Shown here: positions 8,501-16,703 of the stretch, in pieces
How the letters are laid out: the number at the start of each line of letters is the position of its first letter
Position numbering within the stretch: position 1 is the stretch's first letter
Assembly (NCBI GenBank): GCA_016204595.1
Contig: JACQKJ010000079.1
Span: 1-22,969, forward strand
DNA length: 22,969 nucleotides
Reading direction: 5' to 3'
DNA from: Candidatus Komeilibacteria bacterium
GTDB lineage: Bacteria > Patescibacteriota > Patescibacteriia > UBA1558 > 2-01-FULL-52-15
The notes under the pieces: model-generated
Told to the model about the DNA's origin: nothing
Database searches by the model: none
What the model saw: the letters and a program-made list of their open reading frames with translations, nothing else
Translations under genes and position numbers: made by a program

Positions 8501-9388
8501 GAACGCCAGGGCGCTCATGGGCGCCTTGCCCTCAAGCTGTACGCGCGTTACGACAAGCGATCCGGCGCCGCACCGGAGGAGTATTCCTGCCGGTGTTTTG
8601 GTATAGGGTTTCGCCGGTTTTCCGCCGGAAGCAGACGCGGCGATTATTTTGAGGCGCTTGCCGCCAACAGTGATCCACGTTCCTGGCCAGGGATTCAGCG
8701 CTTTGATCTTTCTCAACAAAATTTCGGCATTGTCCGACAGGTCCAGAGCTCCGTCAGAAGCCTTGATCATCTTGGAAAAAGTCGCGCGTGTATGATCCTG
8801 TGCATGCATTTCAGATTCGCCTGCAAGATAGCGCTGAACATGCTTCATGAGGAACTGCGGCGCCATGAAACTTAATTTTTCTGAAAGCGTCGCGTACGTG
8901 TCATCGGGAGCAATGCTCATTTTTTTTTGCGCGATGATAGGGCCATGATCCATTTCTTCATCGAGCTGTATGATCGAAAGACCTGTCTGCGTATACCCCC
9001 GCAGCAGGGCCGTCTGAATGGGGGAGGGGCCGCGAAGATCCGGCAGCAGTGACGGGTGCAGGTTGAGCGCCGGGAGTTCTGACTGGTCAAGCACCGCTCT
9101 GGGGATGATCTTCCCGTATGCAACGATCAGAAACGGCGACGGTCCGTGCTCGCGAAGCGCCGCGACTAATGCGTCATCAAGCCGCTCCGGCTGGAGCACA
9201 GGCAGTCCAGAGGCCAAGGCGACCTCCTTCACCGGCGAAGGCAGTATGGTCGCGTGACCGCGTCCCTGGGGTTTATCGGGCTGCGTCACCACGGCGCGCA
9301 CAAGACCTGCATCAAGAAGCGCCTTCAGCGACGGTACGGAAAATAACGGCGTACCCCAAAAAATTATTGTGCCTGCTTTTTTTGCCAT
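8471..9388 (-). CDS. fmt: Methionyl-tRNA formyltransferase
   Basis: The enzyme formylates initiator Met-tRNA using 10-formyltetrahydrofolate. At 305 residues it is near the usual length of about 315. Visible motifs are TQPDKPQGRG (35-44), the catalytic NLHPSLLPDLRGPSP (109-123, with Asn109 and His111) and Asp147 in DEEMDHGPI. A C-terminal OB-like tRNA-binding domain follows from about residue 205 (ALNPWPGTW, then KAPMSALAFLNG). The start overlaps the end of def by 25 bases, the classic def-fmt pairing that couples formylation to deformylation. The 3' end overlaps the convergent glycosyltransferase gene by 30 bases. Confidence 0.97.
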   Translation of the reverse strand: MAKKAGTIIFWGTPLFSVPSLKALLDAGLVRAVVTQPDKPQGRGHATILPSPVKEVALASGLPVLQPERLDDALVAALREHGPSPFLIVAYGKIIPRAVLDQSELPALNLHPSLLPDLRGPSPIQTALLRGYTQTGLSIIQLDEEMDHGPIIAQKKMSIAPDDTYATLSEKLSFMAPQFLMKHVQRYLAGESEMHAQDHTRATFSKMIKASDGALDLSDNAEILLRKIKALNPWPGTWITVGGKRLKIIAASASGGKPAKPYTKTPAGILLRCGAGSLVVTRVQLEGKAPMSALAFLNGHAALLE

Positions 9389-9861
9389 AGGGCGAGCCGC
9401 TCCATTCCTTGCGTGACCTGAAAGGTACGGTTAATGATCAGCGATCCGTTAATATGGTCTATTTCATGCTGTAAAACGATGGCCTCCATGCCGCGCGCTT
9501 TGCCTGATTGTTTTTTTCCGTCCAGATCACGGTAGGTGAAGCGAATTTTGGACGCGCGCTGCACATAGCCAAAAACTCCCGGAAGCGACAGACATCCTTC
9601 CTCGATCGCGACGGTTTTATCCGATGAAAAAACGATTTCCGGGTTGACATAGGCGCGGTAGTCGTTCCCCTCGTCTCCCACCTTCACGATGATAAGCCGA
9701 ATGTTCTTGCCTATCTGCGGCGCAGCAAGACCGATGCCGTTCTCACGGATCATGGTCTCATGCATGGACTCGGCGAGCTTTTTCAGAGATTCGTCAAACG
9801 CCGAGATCAGCTCTGACGGCTCATTGAGCGTTGTGACAGGATAACGGACGACATGCAGCAT
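9364..9861 (-). CDS. def: Peptide deformylase
   Basis: This 165-residue metallohydrolase removes the formyl group from nascent proteins. All three family motifs are intact: GIGLAAPQIG (42-51), EEGCLSLPG (87-95) with metal ligand Cys90, and QHEIDHING (131-139) with ligands His132 and His136 and catalytic Glu133. The EGCLS form is the standard active bacterial type. The ATG lies three bases after the priA stop, and the 3' end overlaps fmt by 25 bases, so priA, def and fmt form one unit. Confidence 0.98.
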   Translation of the reverse strand: MLHVVRYPVTTLNEPSELISAFDESLKKLAESMHETMIRENGIGLAAPQIGKNIRLIIVKVGDEGNDYRAYVNPEIVFSSDKTVAIEEGCLSLPGVFGYVQRASKIRFTYRDLDGKKQSGKARGMEAIVLQHEIDHINGSLIINRTFQVTQGMERLALWQKKQAQ

Positions 9862-9864
9862 AGA

Positions 9865-11673
9865 TCACAATAACTGATACGGGTTTATCTCAGCATGCAT
9901 CCAAGTATAGGAGGAGCTTCTGAGCAGGTCAAGCGCCCCGGTATCTCCTGGCTTGAGTTTGCATAGTATCGATGCGATATAGGCGGAACCTTCGCGCCGC
10001 TCAAAGGGGCCCGTCGGCAGCGCAGGACGAAAATACGTCAGCATCTGATCTCGCCTCTCCGCATATACCGCAGAATCCTTTTCGCGGACCCATACTTTCA
10101 GGATCGTTGAGAACGGAGGATAGGAAAGGGTTTTTCGCCAGTTCAATTCCTCCCGGTAAAAATGATCCACCGCCGTAAGCGTCGTAAATACGTACTGCGA
10201 CGGATCAAACGTCTGTATCAGCAGTTCGCCTGCCATGCTGCGCAGAACCCCGATCGCATGCCGCAGAGCTTCAGCGGCGTGGTAATTGGGTATGTGCAGA
10301 TCAAGGTCGGCATTCAGCATGATACCCGCGTCGAAACGGAACGAGCGCTGCGAAAGTATCGCCGCAGTAGCGACGACGATATCGCTCGCAGCGCTGCCAT
10401 GATCTCCGGCGCGCGATCTGCTTGAAAATGAAGCGACAGACTTACCAGGAAATAATTTTTTGAGATCGGAAACGATGCGATCACTACCGGTGCCCTTTGA
10501 ACGCAGGGCGACACTGCCGCACTTCGGGCATTGCAACAGCACGGCGCGTTCAAAGCCGCAATTACCGCACTGAAGCAGCTTGCGAGACCCCTCTAGCGCC
10601 AACGGAAAATCACATCGTTCGCAACGCACGGTAAAGCCGCAATCGGCGCATACCGTGAGGCGGGCATACCCCTGGCGATTATAGTAGAGGAGCAGTCGAC
10701 CGGACGTTCTCTCTATCAGATCGCGCGCCGGCTCCGAAAGCAGACTGAAATTTCCGCTTTCCCGTTCGTGCTGCAAGTCCACGATGCGCGCCGGTCGCGC
10801 CGGGCTGCCGGTGATCTGCTTGATGGGGTATTTTTTTTGTAAACAGTGGTAGAGCAGCCGTATATTCGGCGAGAATCCCGAAAGAATGACCTGCGTATGA
10901 TAGCTCTCGGCGATGTGCCATACAATGTCAGCCAGGTGGTATCGCGGATTCTGCTCGGCACGGTGAAATTGCTGGTGTTCAGCTTCGATGATCACGATGC
11001 GCTTAAGTTTTTCAAAGGGAAGCAGCAGCGCAAGCATTCCTCCCACGATAACCGGTGCGGTGCCGCTCTGTTGCCAGGCGCGCGCAAAATCATGCCTGCG
11101 CCGTTTATCCGGCACCAGCAGCACATCAGCTGCCCCTGCGCGTCGCGCGACAGATACCAGTGCGTCGCGCTGCATGCGTTCCGGGGCGATCAAAAGCGTC
11201 TGACCATCGTGCCGCCAGGCTCCAAGATGCGAAGCAAGATACGTATAGAAAGCATCCGGCTGTTTATACAACAAGTACGTTGATTCCTCAACCGGCTTTT
11301 TTAAAACTGAGATTGTATCTTTGACACGACTCGCAGGTTTCAGCTGCGCGGGCGGATCGGACAGCATGCTGTTGAAAATAACGCCGAGCGATTGCACATA
11401 GAGTTCCGCCAGATGCCTCGCGAGCACCAGCTGCGTTTGCGTCAGCGAGATGGGCGCGACAGCTACTATGTCTTTGCTCGATTGTGGCGACTCTTGCTCA
11501 TCATGCAGAGCCACGACAATACCGTGTATCAGCGAATTTTTGAATTGGACACGAACAACGCTTCCTGCTGCGACATGCTGGGCAAGCTTCTCGGGTATTC
11601 GATAGGTAAACTCGGACAAATGCGGAGGTAAGCGCCGAAGCGGTACCACGGACGCTATAGTGTACCTTCCCAT
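9865..11673 (-). CDS. priA: Primosomal protein N' (PriA) with degenerate ATPase motifs
   Basis: PriA reloads the replisome at stalled forks. The 602-residue protein has the N-terminal 3'-DNA-binding region, the LLYYNRQGYARLTVC block (about 328-342), and eight zinc cysteines at 342, 345, 351, 354, 369, 372, 382 and 385. It also has a C-terminal domain with LNWRKTLSYPPF. GTGSDRIVSDLKKLFPG (394-410) matches the family. The helicase motifs do not. The Walker A region, normally GVTGSGKT, reads LLYKQPDAFYTYLASHL (134-150). The DEEH box reads IEAEH (229-233). The arginine-finger region, normally QVAGRAGR, reads VLRSMAG. It is shorter than E. coli PriA (732). Actinobacterial PriA proteins are likewise known to lack helicase motifs. 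I infer a structural, non-helicase primosome protein. The flanking coding sequence is intact. Confidence 0.92.
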   Translation of the reverse strand: MGRYTIASVVPLRRLPPHLSEFTYRIPEKLAQHVAAGSVVRVQFKNSLIHGIVVALHDEQESPQSSKDIVAVAPISLTQTQLVLARHLAELYVQSLGVIFNSMLSDPPAQLKPASRVKDTISVLKKPVEESTYLLYKQPDAFYTYLASHLGAWRHDGQTLLIAPERMQRDALVSVARRAGAADVLLVPDKRRRHDFARAWQQSGTAPVIVGGMLALLLPFEKLKRIVIIEAEHQQFHRAEQNPRYHLADIVWHIAESYHTQVILSGFSPNIRLLYHCLQKKYPIKQITGSPARPARIVDLQHERESGNFSLLSEPARDLIERTSGRLLLYYNRQGYARLTVCADCGFTVRCERCDFPLALEGSRKLLQCGNCGFERAVLLQCPKCGSVALRSKGTGSDRIVSDLKKLFPGKSVASFSSRSRAGDHGSAASDIVVATAAILSQRSFRFDAGIMLNADLDLHIPNYHAAEALRHAIGVLRSMAGELLIQTFDPSQYVFTTLTAVDHFYREELNWRKTLSYPPFSTILKVWVREKDSAVYAERRDQMLTYFRPALPTGPFERREGSAYIASILCKLKPGDTGALDLLRSSSYTWMHAEINPYQLL

Positions 11674-11677
11674 TGCG

Positions 11678-12472
11678 TTACGAAAAATGAAATGCGGCCG
11701 TCAGATAGCCGACACCCAGTGCGACTTCATAGCTGACTATCTCCGTTCGGAAAACGCGTTCTCCCATAATGCCGAGTAGAGCAGCGAGCGGCTGCACCCC
11801 GCATGCGGCGACATTCTCGAGCCGCGCCTTCGATAGTAAGAGGATCGTCTTGATATCTTTCTGTTCCAAAGCCGTCTTGATGTCTTTATTGAACGAGAGC
11901 GCCTTCGGGTTGTAGCCTCCGACGGACGTTCGCGAGGCACCGTGCGCGAAATCACCGGTTGCGATCACAGCGATGCGCTCTTGGGCCAGGTGAATCTGCC
12001 GGTCGATAGCTCTCCCGAATTGATACACATCGGGGAGCGGAACTGCTGCTGTGCCGATCGACACGACATGCACTGACTCGGGTTTTATCTGTCGCAGCAT
12101 ATGAAAAAGCGCGATCCCGGTGCCGTAATCGAGCGGGTTATCATCTGTGAGGGCGATGGGAATGGACGTCTCGAGAGACTCTTTCAATCGATATCCAAAA
12201 CCAATGTTATTTGCGACGGTGAGGCGGTCGGTGAGATTGCCGAACGAAGCGAAGGAGATAGAAAGATGTGGCTGCTGATTCACCGTAAAAAGACCAGGAA
12301 CCGAGGCAGCGTGCTGCGATATGACCAAAATCGTATGCGGTTGTGCCGCATACAGTTCAGCGGCAAGGTCTTTGAAGCCTTTGAGCGTATGGCGGATTCG
12401 TGCTGTGTGGCCCTTGCCCAATTCAGGCACCGAAATAAGCGGATGTGGGACAAACGCTGCGAACACGAGCAT
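11678..12472 (-). CDS. LigB/Memo-type protein (class III extradiol dioxygenase superfamily)
   Basis: This is a 264-residue protein of the LigB/MEMO1 fold, the group that includes AmmeMemoRadiSam system protein B. Conserved histidines are seen at the usual places: FVPHPL with His10, ILVISQHAA with His54, and GDFAHG with His177 (compare SGDLSH in relatives). LDYGTGIALFHML (114-126) matches the central region. In true dioxygenases these residues bind Fe(II); Memo proteins do not show dioxygenase activity, so the reaction here is unknown. It sits 17 bases after a secreted hydrolase-like gene and 4 bases before priA. The AmmeMemoRadiSam A and radical SAM partners are not in this window. Confidence 0.78.
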   Translation of the reverse strand: MLVFAAFVPHPLISVPELGKGHTARIRHTLKGFKDLAAELYAAQPHTILVISQHAASVPGLFTVNQQPHLSISFASFGNLTDRLTVANNIGFGYRLKESLETSIPIALTDDNPLDYGTGIALFHMLRQIKPESVHVVSIGTAAVPLPDVYQFGRAIDRQIHLAQERIAVIATGDFAHGASRTSVGGYNPKALSFNKDIKTALEQKDIKTILLLSKARLENVAACGVQPLAALLGIMGERVFRTEIVSYEVALGVGYLTAAFHFS

Positions 12473-12489
12473 AGAGAACCCTTATCCGA

Positions 12490-13854
12490 TTAATTACTCA
12501 ATTCGATTGGATCGCCGGTCGGGTGCAGCGATAACGCGTCATCGCCTGCAACGACGATATTGCTCCATTTATATCCGATGGTCGTGAACACTTTCTCGGA
12601 AGTGATATGACGCTTTCGCTGATTTGAAATGACATATACTTCGCTACCCGACCCCTTCACCAGCGCCCCCTCCTTGAACTGCACCGGAAGACCGTTCGCA
12701 TACTTGTCGAGCAATGATGCCGCAACCTTCGTCACGGATACTGCGGGAAAATTTACCGCAAGGATCGCTTTATCAATAATGGGGTACTTGCGTCCGGACT
12801 CGACATAAAATAATTTTCCCGTTGCTTTGTCCTGAAGCACCGAACCGGTCGGATACGCATCGCTCAAGGTTACCGGGCGTCCATCAGGAATGGCCATAAG
12901 CTGCGCGTCAGTTGCTTCTTCGACTTCCTCGGGATTAAATCCGAGCGTCTTGAAGACCTCCATCGAGCTGATAGCCCGCTTCTGATCCGCGGTCAGGAGA
13001 TATATGGTGCCCGTCGTTGCGTTGCGGAGGAGTGAGTAGGCCGCAAATTCGATGTCCGGTCCGCGGTCATAACTGTCCAGATCCGACTTGCTAATGGGCA
13101 CAATCAAATTGGGATTATAGCGCGACACCAGGGCCAGGTTCGATGTAAATGCGCGCTTCACGCCGTTCGCGAGCAACCACACGCCCGGATCGCCTTCAAC
13201 CTTCACCACTGTCCCATCTGGCAGTAGTGTGACGAAATACTTATCCCACAACGCCTTGAACAGCGCGTTGCCCTGCAAATGCGGCGTATAGTTATACATC
13301 GCCGCAGTCACGATATTCTGCGGTACGATGGTCTGTCCATCTACCGATGACGCTTTGCCGGGCCTGAAATTGTACTCGCTGATGTGCTCGTAATAATATC
13401 GGAACTGCTCGGCAGCGCTGTTGATCTGCTTATGAAAGCCTCTCCACCGTTCGTTGCACGGCTGGTTGTCAAAGCAGCCGTATCCGGTCGCCCAATCAAG
13501 CTGCGTTTGCTTCGGAGTGACTTCCTCTACCAGGCCCTGTTCCTTCTGAAGCAAGGCAAGAAGAAACTGGGGATTAATCCGGTGGTTTTGCGCTGCTCTG
13601 AAAATAAGCTCGCCAGCCGAAACGCGCTCCCCAGTATCGAGCGGCATAAAGTAATTACTCAGGTAGCTTCCCTTTGATTCAAGGAAACGCTGAATATCGG
13701 TCTGGCCCATGGCCTGATAGGCGACAAGCTCAGCGTCAGATATAAGATACTCATAATCGACGGCCGCCTGCGCTCCCGCCAGAAGCGGTTGCCAGGCACT
13801 GATCAGGCAAATCATGGCTACGAGTATGCGTGTGCGTAATCGATTGTTCAACAT
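12490..13854 (-). CDS. Secreted lysozyme-like protein with four C-terminal repeats
   Basis: This is a 454-residue exported protein. Residues 1-31 form a signal peptide (basic start, hydrophobic core, AGAQA cleavage region). Residues about 35-207 resemble a lysozyme-like/glucosaminidase domain: RAAQNHRINPQFLLALLQKEQGLV, where Glu105 is the candidate catalytic acid, then ATGYGCFDN and the FHKQINSAAEQFRYYY helix. Four repeats of about 45 residues follow (about 224-268, 283-329, 347-393, 405-450), each built as a strand pair ending in KRAFTS, KRAISS, KYPIID or KRHITS and then a hydrophobic helix. Such repeats occur widely in CPR secreted proteins and probably bind cell-surface material. The likely role is peptidoglycan remodelling. 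It is the first gene of the operon with priA-def-fmt. The catalytic assignment is inferred from pattern only. Confidence 0.75.
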   Translation of the reverse strand: MLNNRLRTRILVAMICLISAWQPLLAGAQAAVDYEYLISDAELVAYQAMGQTDIQRFLESKGSYLSNYFMPLDTGERVSAGELIFRAAQNHRINPQFLLALLQKEQGLVEEVTPKQTQLDWATGYGCFDNQPCNERWRGFHKQINSAAEQFRYYYEHISEYNFRPGKASSVDGQTIVPQNIVTAAMYNYTPHLQGNALFKALWDKYFVTLLPDGTVVKVEGDPGVWLLANGVKRAFTSNLALVSRYNPNLIVPISKSDLDSYDRGPDIEFAAYSLLRNATTGTIYLLTADQKRAISSMEVFKTLGFNPEEVEEATDAQLMAIPDGRPVTLSDAYPTGSVLQDKATGKLFYVESGRKYPIIDKAILAVNFPAVSVTKVAASLLDKYANGLPVQFKEGALVKGSGSEVYVISNQRKRHITSEKVFTTIGYKWSNIVVAGDDALSLHPTGDPIELSN

Positions 13855-13892
13855 GAAAAAAAGCTGTTATTACGGTGTCTACTTTTGCCATT

Positions 13893-13921
13893 AGTATACA
13901 AAAAAAGAACGAAATCAGCAA
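13893..13921 (-). promoter_or_regulatory. Promoter of the lysozyme-like/priA/def/fmt operon
   Basis: On the minus strand a -35 TTGCTG (13916-13921) and a -10 TATACT (13893-13898) are separated by 17 bases, with a predicted start near 13886 and a leader of about 30 bases. It stands back to back with the thpR promoter; the two -35 boxes are six bases apart. Confidence 0.6.
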
Positions 13922-13926
13922 GTGAA

Positions 13927-13955
13927 TTGCGTTTTTACTGACCCTTAGCTACACT
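13927..13955 (+). promoter_or_regulatory. Promoter of thpR, predicting a leaderless mRNA
   Basis: TTGCGT (13927-13932), a 17-base spacer and TACACT (13950-13955). The predicted start coincides with the ATG at 13962, so the transcript would have no leader. Confidence 0.55.
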
Positions 13956-13961
13956 ACAGCC

Positions 13962-14516
13962 ATGCAGCATTTTCGATTATTCATCGCGCTCGAAATCCCC
14001 CCGGAGCAAGCGCGTTCTCTGACCGCATCCTTTACATCGCTGCCGCTTGAACACCCGCTCTACCGAATAAGCCCGGCGGTGCAATTTCACATCACGCTCA
14101 AATTTCTCGGTGACATCGATATATTGCTGATCCCGCAATGCATTACCGCGCTCGAGAATGCATGCGAAGGCCTGAAACCGATATCGATCGAACTCACCAG
14201 AGGAGACCTGCGTCCGCATGGAAGACCGCGTACCGCAATTATAGGGGTGCGACCAGTCGAAGCGTTGCAGGGCCTTTTCATGCGCGTCGACAATGCGCTC
14301 GCGGAGGAGGGCATTGCGCATCATGAGCGGCGAGCATTTCACCCGCATATAACGATCGCCCGTTGTACCGCTGCCCCGTCAGAGAATGACATCCGAGCAC
14401 TCCAGGCATGGACTATTCCGGAGCGCGCCCTCTACGCTGATACCGTAACGCTTTTTCAGAGCGAACTTAAGCCAAACGGTGCGGTATACACGGCGCTTAA
14501 TCGCATACTTCTATGA
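13962..14516 (+). CDS. thpR: RNA 2',3'-cyclic phosphodiesterase
   Basis: This 184-residue protein belongs to the 2H phosphoesterase family (LigT/ThpR), which opens 2',3'-cyclic phosphates on RNA ends to 2'-phosphates. Both catalytic HxT motifs are present: HITL at 43-46 (in FHITLKFLGD) and HITI at 129-132 (in FHPHITIAR), spaced as in the family. The opening RLFIALEIP is also typical. It begins at a promoter that seems to start transcription at the ATG itself and overlaps the next gene by 4 bases (ATGA), heading a three-gene unit with a glycosyltransferase and gltX. Confidence 0.93.
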   Translation: MQHFRLFIALEIPPEQARSLTASFTSLPLEHPLYRISPAVQFHITLKFLGDIDILLIPQCITALENACEGLKPISIELTRGDLRPHGRPRTAIIGVRPVEALQGLFMRVDNALAEEGIAHHERRAFHPHITIARCTAAPSENDIRALQAWTIPERALYADTVTLFQSELKPNGAVYTALNRILL

Positions 14517-15229
14517 AAACAGTCTCGATTCTGGATATACCTATCACACTGATGGAGAATTCCGAGCTGCAAAGGCTCTGTGATGCCTTTCTCCAAGAGC
14601 GTGCATGTCACCATATCGTCACGGCGAATGCTGAATACCTCGTCGCTGCTCACCGCGACCTCGTCTTTCGAAACCTTATACAGCGTGCCGCGCTCGCCAC
14701 GGCAGATGGGTCTGGCCTCATTTTCGCCGCTCGATTCCTGGGTTATCGTGCATCACTCGCGGACAGAGTGACCGGTGTCACCCTGACGACCATGCTGTTG
14801 CATGAGGCCGAGAAGCGCTCTCTTCCCACATGTATTATATTGAAACACAACAGCATCACCGCCCCCGAAAAACTTTCAGACGTTCTGCATGCCCAATTTC
14901 CTAAATTGCTATTCAAAGTACTTCGGGAGCCCGTGAGCACCGTCGATCTGCAGGGCTTTCGGCCCGTTATTTTGTTCGCGGCGCTTGGCGCACCAGACCA
15001 GGATTTCTTGATCGACTCACTAAAAACATCCCTGCCCGATCTTCGAATTGCCGTCGGCGTCGGGGGGACGTTTGACTTCATTTCTGGTACAATAATACGC
15101 GCTCCCGGTTTTCTGCGGGCAGTGGGCATTGAATGGGCCTGGCGTCTGGCGCAGGAGCCCAAACGCATCGGCCGCATTATTCGTGCCGTTGTCGTTTTTC
15201 CCTATATCGTCATGCGTTCAAAACTATGA
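14513..15229 (+). CDS. WecG/TagA/CpsF family glycosyltransferase (GT26)
   Basis: This 238-residue protein has the hallmarks of GT26 enzymes, which add N-acetylmannosamine or a related sugar to undecaprenyl-linked acceptors during wall teichoic acid, enterobacterial common antigen or capsule synthesis. Motifs are TANAEYLVAAHRD (37-49), ATADGSGLI with the likely catalytic Asp65, the core GVGGTFDFISG (182-192), and RAPGFLRAVGIEWAWRL followed by EPKR. The C-terminal stretch ending VVVFPYIVM matches the membrane-facing tail of the family. It overlaps thpR and gltX by 4 bases on each side. The sugar used is unknown. It adds to the envelope theme of the window. Confidence 0.92.
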   Translation: MKTVSILDIPITLMENSELQRLCDAFLQERACHHIVTANAEYLVAAHRDLVFRNLIQRAALATADGSGLIFAARFLGYRASLADRVTGVTLTTMLLHEAEKRSLPTCIILKHNSITAPEKLSDVLHAQFPKLLFKVLREPVSTVDLQGFRPVILFAALGAPDQDFLIDSLKTSLPDLRIAVGVGGTFDFISGTIIRAPGFLRAVGIEWAWRLAQEPKRIGRIIRAVVVFPYIVMRSKL

Positions 15230-16662
15230 AGGTCATCACCAGATTCGCTCCCTCTCCGACCGGATATCTGCATATCGGCGGGCTTCGAACCGCATTGTTC
15301 AGCTATCTCTGGGCCAAAAAAAATCGTGGCGCGTTCCGCCTGCGCATTGAGGATACCGATCAAAAACGCGAAGTAGAGGGCGCAACAAAACACCTCATTC
15401 ACCTGCTGCACCGCCTTGGTCTCAAGCCAGACGGTGATATCCTCGTGCAATCACAGCGATCAGCCGCGGGAATATACCGGAAACAAGCGCACGAATTAGT
15501 CGCTCGCGGACACGCGTATCATTGCTATTGTACGCCTGAACGATTGGAAAAACTGCGGATACAGCATGAGCGCCGCAAACAGCCCTCACGGTATGACGGG
15601 ACCTGCAGATCACTCGCGCCGGATAGTATCCGGGAGCATGAGCAAAAAGGAACTCCCTATGTCATCCGCCTGAAGATCCCCGATACGACGGAACTGATCG
15701 AGGCGAAGGACGGGATCCACGGTACCGTTCGTTTTGACGCAGCAACCCTGACCGATGCGATCCTGCTCAAGTCTGACGGATTCCCTACGTATCACCTGGC
15801 AAGCGTCGTCGACGATCACGAGCAGCACGTGACGCATGTGATCAGAGGGGAGGAGTGGCTTCCTTCGTTGCCTCTGCATACGCTGCTGTATGATTATTTC
15901 AAGTACCAGACCCCTCAATTTTACCATCTCCCGCTGATACTGAACCCCGACCGAAGCAAACTTTCGAAACGCCAGGGCCATGTATCCGTCGAATGGTATC
16001 TTGAGCAGGGGTATCTGAAGGAAGCGTTGATCAATTACGTTGCCTTCCTCGGTTGGAATCCTGGGGATGATCGCGAGATATTTTCGCTTGCGGAGCTCAT
16101 CAAAAATTTCGAACTCGAACAGATCAATAAAGCCGGCGCGGTGTTCAGCAAGGACAAGCTCGACTGGTACAACGCATGGTACGTCAAAAATACCCTCGCA
16201 CCGAAACCTCCGAAAGAGCTCGCACGCACCCTGGAACCGTTCTTGCCGGAACATACCGACGAGCGTCGTATCGGTGTTTTCAATCTTTTCTTTGAGCGCA
16301 TACGAAACCTACGGGAGCTTGCGGAGCTGTCCGGTTTTCTGAGAGAACTGCCTGACTACGAACCGTCGCTTCTGATCTTCAAAAAAAGCACGACGGAGAA
16401 AACGAGCTCCGGGCTTGCCGCTGCTGAGCGCTACTTCCATGCTGAAGCAGAACCCTGGACAGCCATCACACTCGAACTCGGACTGAAAAAAATAACCGAA
16501 GAACACGGACTCTCGTTCGGCGACGTGTTCTGGCCTGTCCGCGTGGCCTTGTCAGGTCTTGCGGCGAGCCCGTCCCCGACTGATCTGGCAGCCTACCTCG
16601 GCAAAAAGGAAACGGTTGTCCGCATCGGAAGAGCCGTAAAGATGCTTGAACGAGCTGAGTGA
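15226..16662 (+). CDS. gltX: Glutamyl-tRNA synthetase
   Basis: This class I synthetase has 478 residues and charges tRNA-Glu, and in many bacteria tRNA-Gln for later amidation. The HIGH-type motif is in SPTGYLHIGG (10-19) and the KMSKS-type motif is KLSKR (245-249). A zinc-type cluster is seen with Cys100, Cys102, Tyr123 and Cys127. The anticodon-binding domain has the family features FSKDKLDWYNAWY and a C-terminal GLAASPSPTDLAAYLG. The frame is open further upstream, but the ATG at 15226 overlaps the wecG-like stop as ATGA and gives the standard N terminus MKVITRFAPSPTG. Confidence 0.98.
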   Translation: MKVITRFAPSPTGYLHIGGLRTALFSYLWAKKNRGAFRLRIEDTDQKREVEGATKHLIHLLHRLGLKPDGDILVQSQRSAAGIYRKQAHELVARGHAYHCYCTPERLEKLRIQHERRKQPSRYDGTCRSLAPDSIREHEQKGTPYVIRLKIPDTTELIEAKDGIHGTVRFDAATLTDAILLKSDGFPTYHLASVVDDHEQHVTHVIRGEEWLPSLPLHTLLYDYFKYQTPQFYHLPLILNPDRSKLSKRQGHVSVEWYLEQGYLKEALINYVAFLGWNPGDDREIFSLAELIKNFELEQINKAGAVFSKDKLDWYNAWYVKNTLAPKPPKELARTLEPFLPEHTDERRIGVFNLFFERIRNLRELAELSGFLRELPDYEPSLLIFKKSTTEKTSSGLAAAERYFHAEAEPWTAITLELGLKKITEEHGLSFGDVFWPVRVALSGLAASPSPTDLAAYLGKKETVVRIGRAVKMLERAE

Positions 16663-16666
16663 AATA

Positions 16667-16695
16667 TTGTTCGGTGTCAGCAGGTATGGTATACT
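16667..16695 (+). promoter_or_regulatory. Extended -10 promoter before the M23 peptidase gene
   Basis: TTGTTC (16667-16672), a 17-base spacer and an extended -10 TGGTATACT (16687-16695). The predicted start is within about two bases of the ATG at 16704, so the mRNA is expected to be essentially leaderless. Confidence 0.6.
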
Positions 16696-16703
16696 AGAGA
16701 CCT

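Noticed and set aside
15133..15225. Upstream extension of gltX
   Set aside because: It would overlap the wecG-like gene by almost 100 bases and add residues before the conserved MKVITRFAPSPTG start.
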